In this document: piece by piece, positions 55,476 through 64,000 of the stretch
How positions within the stretch are numbered: the first letter of the stretch is position 1
Layout: every line of letters starts with the position of its first letter
Origin: Hydnum rufescens UP504
Taxonomy: Eukaryota; Basidiomycota; Agaricomycetes; Cantharellales; Hydnaceae
DNA length: 64,000 nt
Assembly (NCBI GenBank): GCA_014904985.1
Contig: MU128969.1
Coordinates: 62,001 to 126,000 of the forward strand
Direction of reading: 5' to 3'
Notes under the pieces: model-generated
Seen by the model: only the letters and a program-made list of their open reading frames with translations
What the model was told of the DNA's origin: nothing
Databases searched by the model: none
Position numbers and translations under genes: made by a program

Positions 55476-56070
55476 ATGTCTTCTCGATCGTTGTTGAGCC
55501 TGTCCTCAAGTTCTTCAGGCGTCCCATCGAGGGTAAGCCCTAATCCTTGGAAATCACGCACTTGAGAGAGAGCCCTCATCCACGGATATCAGAATCCCTC
55601 TTATAGTCTCTCGCTTGATGATGTCGCCTTTTTGAGTCCCATCCACACACGACGACATCCCGCTCACTCAATTCCTGTGCCTCCCCCACCCCCATATGTC
55701 CGCTTCGAATCCCACGGCGACCATCATACCGCGACGGAGGACATCAACTGGACCCATGCAGAGTCTCTCACTGATGACATCGAGGTACCTCTTTTACTCT
55801 CACCCCGTTATATGACACGGCATTTTTTCTCAACTGCTTATCTCATAGCGCGTTACGCATGGCGAAGTGATAAAAGCCAAGCTTCGTTATAAACTGCACA
55901 AGCTCCGGCGTGGAAAGCGTGCGGACCCGTGGGACGTGTTTCAGAACCGCTTTCTCAAGCCCGGCGAAGCGCCGTGGGCACCGCTTGACTCCCCCCTGTG
56001 GAAGCTCCCGAAATCCTCGTCGTCATCTGTCGTAGTTCTCGAAGGTGTCGGGAGCTCCTCGAGCTCCTAA
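55476..56070 (+). CDS. Small basic protein of unknown function
   Basis: ATG at 55476 (MSSRSLLSLSSSSSGVPSR). An intron whose acceptor I place at ATATCAG near 55590 keeps phase and joins NPSYSLSLDDVAFLSPIHTR; a second short intron (about 55785-55849) joins RVTHGEVIKAKLRYKLHKLR. The protein then reads RRGKRADPWDVFQNRFLKPG and ends in a Ser-rich tail (VVVLEGVGSSSSS) at 56070. About 170 residues: Ser-rich start, Pro-rich middle (PVPPPPPYVRFES), basic block near residue 115. No TM or signal peptide. I recognise no family. Convergent with the FAD monooxygenase, 127 bp apart. Confidence 0.5.
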
Positions 56071-56197
56071 TCCTTGTTGGGTTGCTATGATCGATTTTGT
56101 TGGTCCTGTCTTCATAGGCGGAAGCTTTTGAGGCCATTTTGCTGTTGTGCTTTGTATCAAGGGATGACAGACATGTATATGCATACTGTTCTAGTAA

Positions 56198-58591
56198 TTA
56201 CACGGCCACGAAAAGGCTAGACAAAGATTTTGAAAAGTATTTCTCTACTCCTTCGGCATCATGAACAAATGCACCAATGTAGGTGTCGGGCCGAATGATA
56301 ATAACAGAGGGCAATGCTTTCAAGGCTTGGGTTGCATCAACATCATATGCCCTCCGGGCGTGACCTTGAGTATCAACGAGCACCCGATTTACACCCTCGA
56401 CCACTCTCCCCGACCCTGCATCGGGTGTATTCTCGGGAAGAATAAGGTACGAATCGACGAGGCGATGACCATCTTTATTGTATTTTCCAAGCGCAGCCAG
56501 GATATCCTTAGTAGTTGAAGCAGGGCTAGGGGGTTCGGTGCCCGCAGGACTTTGCGGGAGCTCGAATACCAGCGCCGTATGGGCAAAAGGCGTCAGGAGA
56601 TCGAAGAGTGTCGTGGTTATTGTTGGCTCCGCGGCGACGGGTACGAGATTGGGGGCATCTGGAGCGCGATCACCCGCTTGTATCGGCTCGTCGTCCTTCC
56701 CGTACGGTGTGTACACCTTGTTTCCGACCTTGATGCTCTTCTTCCTATCGAGACGCTGGTCCAAGACGATTTCGCTCCATTGGTAATTCACTCCCAGTTG
56801 CTTGAATATATGTTCGCGGACGAAACCTGGATTGACACTCTGGGACGTGTCCTTCGAAGCCAGGTCCCTGTCGGACATTGATTGGGTGTGGAGGTTGGTT
56901 GTCAACTTGAGCATCTCCTTGATTGGAGGCATGCGCTCTGTTTCGTATGTCGAGAGGAGCGAGCGGGGAGACAAATTTTTAACGACGAGGGAGAGCTTCC
57001 ACGCTAAATTGACCTGCACAGTACATTGAGATTCCTGCATACCAGTCTACTATGGGGGAAAATAGAGCTCACGGAATCTTGGACGGACGAATTCAGACCC
57101 TGGCCGCCCATTGGCGAATGGACGTGGGCACCATCTAATGTGTGTCGAGGTGGGGGTGAGATACTGTGGCACACACTGGATCACACTAACACGCACCTCC
57201 AGCAATGAACACACGGCCGATGTTAAACTTGTCAGCGCATCGAATATTCGGTCTACAATGGACAGTAACATCAGCAAGCGGCGTCTCACTCCTAGTAGGA
57301 GAGAATGCACCTGAAGTACGACACCCATTTACGTTTGGTCAATACCACAGAGTCATCCTTCATGATCTTACTCAGATACGCCTTGAAAGCGTCAAAATCC
57401 CCATCGACAACCTTTTGTATTTCCTCCGGAGTCCCACTACCCACCACTGAGAAGTGAGGTGCTGGACCCAAAGGCAGGGCCATCACACTGAACGATAGAA
57501 TGAGAGCCGATGCCATCAGCCACGAACATTGGAAATTATCGTGCAAAATGGGAAGACATACAACCCGGTGGCGGCATTTCCATACGCAGCCCAATACTTT
57601 CGTGAGGAAAAGAGAGGGTTAAAAACTATCGCTCGACAGGGCATGTACGAGCGGAAATCCCACCTGACGATCAACACCTTCCATCTCTACATCAGCGACA
57701 AGGAAAGCTTGCTTCTCCAGCGTTTCCCCCCAGAAGTTGATCCCGAGGTGTTTTCGAGTAATCCCTTTGTTTGAGCGACGCATTAATTGAAAATATCTCA
57801 CGGGATGAACACAGGACGAAAATAACCTCGCGCTCCGTCGGCACCGATCACCCAGTCCACTTCCAAGGTTTCATTCTCGGAAGAACCGCTTTTGTCGCGT
57901 TTTAGGAGATTTGTAGTTACCTTGTGAGCATCTTGTGTAAAGTCGACGAGTTCCGTCCCTAGTTCAACCGTAACGCCAAGTTGACTAAGGTGAGAACGTA
58001 AGATTGCCTCTGTAGTGGATTGACCGAGTATCCGGGGATTGGGCTGACGCAACGAAGAGACACTGAGAAAAAAAACAGCCATATCAAGCCATAAAGGAAA
58101 TGTCACGAACGTAGGGAACTTGTGGAGTCTCGGGCTCCTTCACACCAAAGTCCCACGTCCTAATAACTGTTTTCCCATCATACGCCCTCATTTGAGGGGG
58201 TTCGATAGAATTATCGAATATGTCTGCGACCAGGCCTAGGATCTTGAATAACTCGAGAATCCTAGGCTGCAGTGAAACATTGGTTGGGGTCAAAGATCAG
58301 AGAGTCACAGAGAGTTAGCGGTGTCTATCGCACTCACTTGGATTCCATTACCACGGACACCGATCTGATAATCCAAAGCCTTTTCTATGAGGCGAACGGC
58401 AATCCCATTCTTGCGCAGAACAAGGGCCGCTGCGAGACCACCTAGATCATCCGCATCAGTGGGAAATTAGCGTAGATTTGGTATTGGGGGGGGACGTGCA
58501 TGGTCCAGCTCCAACCTATACTGGAATCAGATTACAGCTCGGATTTTTTTTCGGCGGGACGACCTACAATGAGTACTTGGGGTGATGACAT
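56198..58591 (-). CDS. FAD-dependent aromatic-type monooxygenase
   Basis: Class A flavoprotein hydroxylase related to phenol 2-monooxygenase and pentachlorophenol-hydroxylase-like enzymes; substrate unknown. The ATG at 58591 opens MSSPQVLI, then over introns GLAAALVLRKNGIAVRLIEK and YQIGVRGNGIQ, the FAD-binding Rossmann part. Next come PRILELFKILGLVADIF, NPRILGQSTTEAILRSHLSQ, the DG motif VDWVIGADGARG, GETLEKQAFLVADVEMEG, and KFNIGRVFIAGDGAHVHSP (GDGAH where GDAAH is usual), then VNLAWKLSLVVKNLSPRSLL and YETERMPPIKEML. The C-terminal thioredoxin-like domain includes QAGDRAPDAPNLVP and ALPSVIIIRPDTYIGAFV, ending SSLFVAV at 56198. Several short introns. A partial direct copy of its 3' half is found at 61826-62060. 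Lies two genes from GGPP synthase. Confidence 0.83.
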
Positions 58592-59106
58592 GTGCGGATG
58601 GAGATGTCAAGGGGCATGTGCGCTACGATATTCCTCCTCATATAAACCATTATACTAAGGCTGTGCCGTGTGCGCGTCGCGTCGGCTGCAACCGTTCTGT
58701 GAGGTCCTAGAATCCAGCCGCATTTCAAGGGCCCCATCATTCCTATATAGGGAACGTGGGCGCCTAATTCTGAAGAAACCCCCCAAGTAAAAGCTCGTCA
58801 AGGTGAAATATTACTCCCGGGGATTGTACCGATCTCATGAACCGACGAAACGACCTTGGATGACCTGTGCGAAGCGTTTGCGGACCATCTGGTAATCACA
58901 GTTTATCCTGGGACTTGTCGATGGCTGAATCCCATAACCCATGGAGTACAATGCGTTTCAAATTGCCTATCACTTCGTCTGGGTGTGTAATAATTATTTG
59001 GAGTTGCCCTTAAAGGATTTAAATACATCCTCAATGGGTAACTGATGATTCATCTCACTTGCCTCGCCTCGCTTTCAAGTCCCCTCTCTCGAGTGCCCAA
59101 CCTCTC
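58592..59106. other. Divergent intergenic region
   Basis: Shared upstream region of the FAD monooxygenase (minus) and the TPR gene (plus). A GTAATAATTATTTGG AT-rich patch lies near 58985. No gene recognised. Confidence 0.5.
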
Positions 59107-61733
59107 ATGCCACCCAGAAGACTCTTCTCGAGGAGAACACGCAACGTTCAATCGCCTTCAGCCCCGTCCAATAATTCCTCTCCTAACCGACCATCCACCT
59201 CCTCGCATCCCGAGCCTCCAACCAGGCCTCAACTATCATATCCAGATTACCTTAATGAGAGCGCCGGTCCAGGATGGGATGCCGCTCTCATCGTGGCTTC
59301 GATGATCCGTGACATGCCGGCTCTTCCACGTGCGCTCTCTGGTTCGCTCGCTCAAGTTTTCGACGTCGTAGGGGAGGTGATCGAGGCAGTGAAAACCATG
59401 CGCGAGGGAAGAGATGGATGCACTCAGCTCATCGTTCGGGTCACAAAGTTTCTTGAGAGCTTTGTGGGCGGGTTGAAGGGGAGCAACATTCTCGATAATA
59501 CGGCAATAGCTTCAAGTTTATTTTTTTTAAGGGGGTATGCTTCCCAATTTCCTTGCATAATCTCCACAATGAATATATCTCTTTCGGCTATAGGAACCTG
59601 ATGGCAATTTGTGCGGACGCAAAACGATGGTCCAGTCTGAATCTTTTGAGTCACTACGCCCAGCGTGATCAAATTTTGACTGCGATATCGAGGCACGGAG
59701 AGAATCTGACAGATTGTTTCCACACATTCCAAGTGAGTGTGCATTCGACAGGTCCCTCTCACTTGTCAAAAATGAGCTGATGTCCTCGTAAAGATTGTCA
59801 CATCGATAACAGCATCCAACCCTGCGGACAGAGTAGGGACGAGTGCATCTCCGGGCCCATCAGTCTCAGCAAGTACCCCGTTAGCCTCTGAAAATGTACC
59901 GGTGAGTAACTTGGGCCTATCGACAATTCAAAAATATTTAATTTAATTTTTAGACTTCGATTCTGCTGGAAGGAATGCGCAACTTTTTCGAACATCCGGC
60001 GGGTCAGGCAGTGTTTGAGCAAATCGGCGTGGCTGTGCAAGGACGACTAGAGGAGATCGGGTTACTGGGGACCTCGACACCACTAGGTTCAAGGTGAATC
60101 TACGTCCTTGGTTCAATATAGTAATAAGAGACTGATGAAGACGAAACAGGGATGCGGGGATGACTGGACTGCGACTGGCCATGATCGTGACGTTTCATAT
60201 CTCACAAGCCAAATCTCAGAGCTTACGGCAGAAGTCCGGGGTGTCTTGCCCCGTATTTCGGTCGGTACGGATGCCGAAGCGCAGGTTGTGAGATTGACAA
60301 CTCACCAGCCGACTGGGGACCCGGCACGTCAACTTCGTGAAACAGTTACGGCCACATTGGAGCTCCTGAATGAGCTGCATGATGTCAGGGAGGTCACATT
60401 CGATTCGGCTATGCTGGCGGGAAAGATGAATGATCTGTCAAGGAATTTGCATGATCTGGGTCTTTGGGGCGAGGCGTTTGAGGTACAGACTACGGCAGTG
60501 GTACTATGCCGCGCTGGAGGAGACAAATCATATCTTGCTTTCGCTCTTCTTAGCCTCTCCCTTTGCCTTTCGAGATTGGGCCGTCATGAAGAGGCCCTCA
60601 GAGCAAGTGAGGAGGCCTTGAGCATTCGCCGCTCACTAGCCACAGACCAACCCGAGGCAATCGGCCAAGATCCCGGTCGGTCTCTCGGAACCCTCTCTGC
60701 TGGCCCTTCAGAACTTGGCCGCCATGAAGAGACCTTGAGCACTCATTGCCCACCAGCCGCAGATCGACCCGAAGTATTCCGCCAAGATCTTGCTCGCTCT
60801 CTTAATAATCTCTCCGTTGATCTTTCAAAATTTGGCCGCGATGAAGAGGCTCTCAAGGCAAATGAGGAGGCCTTGGGCATTTATCGCTCACTGACCGTAG
60901 CTCGACCCGAAATATTCCGCCCAGATCTTGCCCATGCTCTTACCAACCATTCCTATTATCTTTTGAAATTTGGCCACCATGAAGAGGCTCTCAAGGCAAA
61001 TGAAGAGGCCTTGAGCATTCGTCGCTCACTGGCCGCAGACCAACCCGAAGTATTCCACCCAGATCTTGCTCGGTCTCTTAATAACCTCTCTGTTGATCTT
61101 TCAAAAATTTCCCGCCATGAAGAGGCCCTCAAGGCAAATGAGGAAGCCTTGGGCATTTATCGCTCACTATCCGCACATCGACCAGAAGTATTCCACCCAG
61201 ATCTTGCTCATTCTCTTAACAACCATTCCCATTATCTTTCGAAATTTGGCCGCCATGAAAAGGCCCTCAAGGCAAATGAGGAGGCCTTGAGCATTTGTCG
61301 TTTGCTAGCCGCAGACCGGCCCCTAATGTTCCGCCCACATCTCGCTCATTCTCTTAACAACCGCTCCAATCATCTTTCAAGATTTGGTCGCCATGAAGAG
61401 GCCCTCCAGGCAAATGAGGAGGCCTTGAGCATTCGTCGTTCTCTAGCCGCAGATCAACCTGAAGTATTCCGCCCAGATCTTGCTCGGTCTCTTAACAACC
61501 TCTCCGTTGATTTTTCAAAATTTGGCCGTGATGCAGAGGCCTTCCAGGCAAATGAAGAGGCCTTGGGGATTTATCGCTCACTTCCTGCAAATCAACTGAA
61601 AGTATGCCGCCCAGATCTTGCTCATTCTCTTAACAACCACTCCTATTACCTTTTGAAATCTGGCCGCGATGAAGAGGCCCTCAAGGCAAATGAGGAGGCC
61701 TTGAGCATTCGTCGCTCACTAGTCACAGATTGA
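59107..61733 (+). CDS. NLR-like N-terminal region fused to a TPR array, 3' truncated
   Basis: ATG at 59107 (MPPRRLFSRRTRNVQSPSAP). The N-terminal part shows the amphipathic helices found at the start of basidiomycete NLR-like/NACHT proteins: ALSGSLAQVFDVVGEVIEAV, NLMAICADAKRWSSLNLLSH, QILTAISRHGENLTDCFHTF. Further exons give a Ser/Pro linker and MRNFFEHPAGQAVFEQIGVA. The last exon (from about 60150) encodes SYLTSQISELTAEVRGVLPR and then nine tetratricopeptide-type units of 46 residues (RHEEALKANEEALSIRRSLA-type), alternating between two variants. No P-loop NTPase lies between the N-terminal region and the TPRs. Relatives often have a C-terminal CHAT protease-like domain; here a TGA at 61731-61733 falls inside the ninth unit and degraded repeat text continues past it, so the protein has probably lost its C-terminus. 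Function unknown; allorecognition or immunity by analogy only. Confidence 0.65.
60560..61733 (+). repeat. 138-bp TPR coding repeats in a dimeric register
   Basis: Tandem units of 138 bp (46 codons). Two variants mostly alternate: one ending PDLARSLNNLSVDLSK, the other PDLAHSLNNHSYYLLK, making a 276-bp higher-order unit. Unit 2 is shortened by about 7 codons. Near-identical nucleotide sequence between distant units of the same variant implies recent amplification or gene conversion. Confidence 0.85.
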
Positions 61734-62525
61734 CCCGTGATCCTCCCAAATCTCGCCCATTCTCTTAGCATGCCCTCCATCATCTTTCGAAATTTCACTG
61801 CCATGAAGGGGTCCTCGAGGTGAACCCCCGCTTGTATCGGCGCCTCATTCCCATACGGCGGGTACACCTTGTTTCCGCCGTTAGCGTTCTTGCTATCGAG
61901 ACGCTGGTCCAAGACAATTTCGTTCCATTGATAATTCACCCCAGTTGCTTGAATATATGTTCGCGGACGAAACCCAGATTGACACTCTGGGACGTGTCCT
62001 TCGAAGCCATGTCTCTGTCGGACATTGATTGGGTGTGTAGGTTTATCGTTATTGCAACTTGCAAAACCGCGGCGCCGGATGAAAAACACAAAATTTTGCA
62101 TCAAAAAGTATTTGGGCGATTACTCCTCCAATTCCTGGCGGTTTGGCTTATTATCAAGTGAGACAGACTCGCCTCGATCGTCTGCAGGTGCTTGTACCCT
62201 TTGCGTAATAAAATTCAAAGATTTGAGATTTGAGGTTTTCCCCAATTTTATTTCCTTCATAGCTCTTGAACTACTGTGAATTGAGGAAAATAAACTATAT
62301 CCCCTGAGAGCTGCTATGTCCCTCTAGGTGTTCCAAAAAAATCAGGGCAATTGGAGCAAATTTCAGAATTTTGATGGTGTACCATTCGGCACGGAATTTA
62401 GGACCATAGCATGGCCAGTGAAGCCATAAAACTTCCTGTACACTGAACCTATCACTCTTACATCACTCTGGATGTAATTCCTGGATGATCTTTGCCTGAC
62501 AGCTCAGTGAGACATCCAAAGAGCC
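61734..62525. other. Rearranged region after the TPR gene
   Basis: 61734-61815 is decayed TPR repeat sequence, then an abrupt junction to the monooxygenase fragment (listed separately) to about 62060. From there to the presumed retrotransposon edge I see no gene; AT-rich, with a polypurine patch near 62285. Confidence 0.55.
61826..62060 (-). pseudogene. Fragment of the FAD monooxygenase gene
   Basis: Matches about 56670-56910 in the same orientation: long shared runs such as GAGACGCTGGTCCAAGAC, TTGAATATATGTTCGCGGAC and GACACTCTGGGACGTGTCC. It covers the coding piece around VNYQWSEIVLDQRLDRK and VGNKVYTPYGK. Small indels (for example at 61880 and 61944) break the reading frame. An isolated, non-functional copy about 5.1 kb from its source. 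Confidence 0.85.
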
Positions 62526-64000
62526 TGTTACGAGTCGTACTTGTAACCTCACTTACATACAAATAACCAAGCCAATCGTGCCATCACGTGACCTTCACCC
62601 TTACCGCCATTGTGCCTTCCTCTTTCAGCAATTCCTATTATATACACCCTTCCTTTATTCAACACCCCTTTATCCATAAAACCCTTTTGATCTCTAATAG
62701 TATAAGTAGTTACTTGATGTACACTTGCTCTCTAGAAGATTGAGAATATATTGTCAACTGATTGAATTCCACTCTTGCAATCTCAGTTATCGCTCATGAC
62801 TCTCATCTTAAAACCTTCACCCATTAAGTCTCAAGAAGCCGGTCTTCCTCATACGTACTCATCTCTCATGACTTATGTAATCCCCACTTTGTGACTCCCT
62901 CGTCAATCGCCTTAAGGGCATTTCCTTGTATTCATGTCGATTACATCATTGTATCTTTCGCCTCGAGTACAACCCTTAACAGTATTCTCAATCTAAATAA
63001 CTGACTTCCTTGAAAGACTCAATATGCCCTCCACTCAACGGAACCCACACCCACAACCAGTCGCCGACGACTATCGCGATGACACAGCCACCATTGAAAC
63101 CACCTCTGCCCTCTCCTCTCCAATCATCCTCGAGGCACCAATCACCCCCGGACAACGTATCCCACAATACAAACACCACCCAACTCAACACAAGGTCCAC
63201 ACATGGGAAACCCTCCCAGCACCACGTCAACTTCGAGCACTGAGACAATGCTCCTGTGCATGCTGCAACAAATGCAGGCAGACCTAGCATGCAGCATGCA
63301 GATACAAGCAGAAATGGCATGCACCAATGCCCAGATGAACACTCGCCTCAAAGAACTTGCAAATGAAAACCAAGAGCTGCGCAATGAAATCGTGCACCAC
63401 AACTCATGGTTGCCCATCCTCAATGCAAATACGTGACTGAGACAAATAGTCTCGCCCGCAGTGCACAACTCACAATTCGCACCTTGCACCCTCACTCGAA
63501 GCCCCCACTTCAAGCCCCAAACCTACCCCAAGGAAAACAATGAGTTTTCACCTCAAAACCTTGACGACACACCACAAGGCAATTCAGTCACGTATGCACC
63601 ACCTAGCAACATCGCGCAACCAACTCTGTGATGCGCGATGTTCGAGGATGCACACTCCACCCCCCCACACCTGGGCTCTGTATTCAGGGCCCCAACTCCA
63701 GGCGTGGACCATCGAGGAACCAAACTTGAACACCTCCCCACCACTCCGCGATACTGTGAAACAGCGACAATCGCCCAACCCTCTGCGCCCTCGGGACACG
63801 CACTTTGTGAACCCAAAATCAAAGAGCTGGAGATGTTCTTGGGGCACGACCCCTCTAAACTATACGGATTCCTTGCGCACTGCAAAATGGCATTCCGATC
63901 ACAACCATCGCGATTCACACTAGAGAGTGCACACATCATCTGGGCCGGATTGTATCTCATGGATACAGCAAGGCAATGGTTCCAATGCCTCATCATGGAG
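62526..64000 (+). mobile_element. 5' part of a Ty3/Gypsy-like LTR retrotransposon, cut by the window edge
   Basis: A leader with retrotransposon character: a possible LTR start TGTTACGAG at 62526, a TATATA promoter at about 62638, pyrimidine-rich sequence, then a gag-like frame from 63024. The only diagnostic protein text is the gag capsid-like block near the end. The second LTR and pol lie outside, so LTR borders and target duplication cannot be checked here. Confidence 0.5.
63024..64000 (+). pseudogene. Retrotransposon gag, frame-broken and partial
   Basis: Starts MPSTQRNPHPQPVADDYRDD and continues in other frames: a coiled region (LLCMLQQMQADLACSMQIQA, RLKELANENQELRNEI), then Pro-rich text, and from about 63812 the gag capsid-like block KIKELEMFLGHDPSKLYGFL followed by HIIWAGLYLMDTARQWFQ, cut off at 64000. 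At least two frame changes and stops (63436, about 63631) separate these pieces, so this copy is likely a relic. Annotated from resemblance to Ty3/Gypsy gag (Retrotrans_gag-type) only. Confidence 0.6.

Overview
The window is nuclear DNA of a filamentous basidiomycete. Genes are packed on both strands and broken by many short introns (about 50-90 nt) with GT(A/G)-AG borders. The content is fungal housekeeping (Sec61 gamma, glycine decarboxylase P-protein, frataxin, ETF-beta, a BET bromodomain protein, WDR70, an Rsc9-like subunit) mixed with agaricomycete families: a DUF6534-type membrane protein, another multi-pass membrane family, an AA9 lytic polysaccharide monooxygenase, and a tetratricopeptide array protein. 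The style suggests an agaricomycete, perhaps Rhizoctonia/Ceratobasidiaceae; the genus is a guess.

Layout. 1-13 kb: a multi-pass membrane protein (+), peptidyl-tRNA hydrolase (-) divergent from an Rsc9-like gene (+), Sec61 gamma (-), an MFS transporter (-), and a possible TIR-bounded small element. 13-23 kb: a DUF6534-like membrane protein (+), a large mitochondrial PPR protein (+), and the glycine cleavage P-protein (-). 23.2-30.7 kb: a tandem duplication of a two-gene unit, a 2-oxoglutarate/Fe(II) dioxygenase plus fructose-1,6-bisphosphatase. The right copy looks intact for FBPase; the left FBPase is clearly dead. 31-46 kb: RNA and chromatin genes, namely a G-patch/zinc-finger protein (-) divergent from an RBM26/27-like protein (+), a small two-TM protein (+), frataxin (+), an acidic unknown (-) whose start lies 42 bp from that of WDR70 (+), and a two-bromodomain BET protein (+). 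46.2-50.5 kb has no gene I can identify. 50-58.6 kb: AA9 LPMO (+), ETF-beta (-), GGPP synthase (+), a small unknown (+), and an FAD aromatic-type monooxygenase (-). 59-62 kb: an NLR-like N-terminal region plus TPR array that ends abruptly and is followed by a displaced piece of the monooxygenase gene. 62.5-64 kb: the 5' end of a Ty3/Gypsy-like retrotransposon with a damaged gag, cut by the window edge.

Sequence quality matters here. Many obviously essential genes carry single-base frame breaks, mostly a missing base and often next to short homopolymers (Rsc9-like, PPR, P-protein, frataxin, ETF-beta, MFS, G-patch, LPMO). I read these as assembly indels rather than biology, and they make naive open reading frames misleading. 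Exon borders below are read by eye from splice signals and family knowledge; no search was run.
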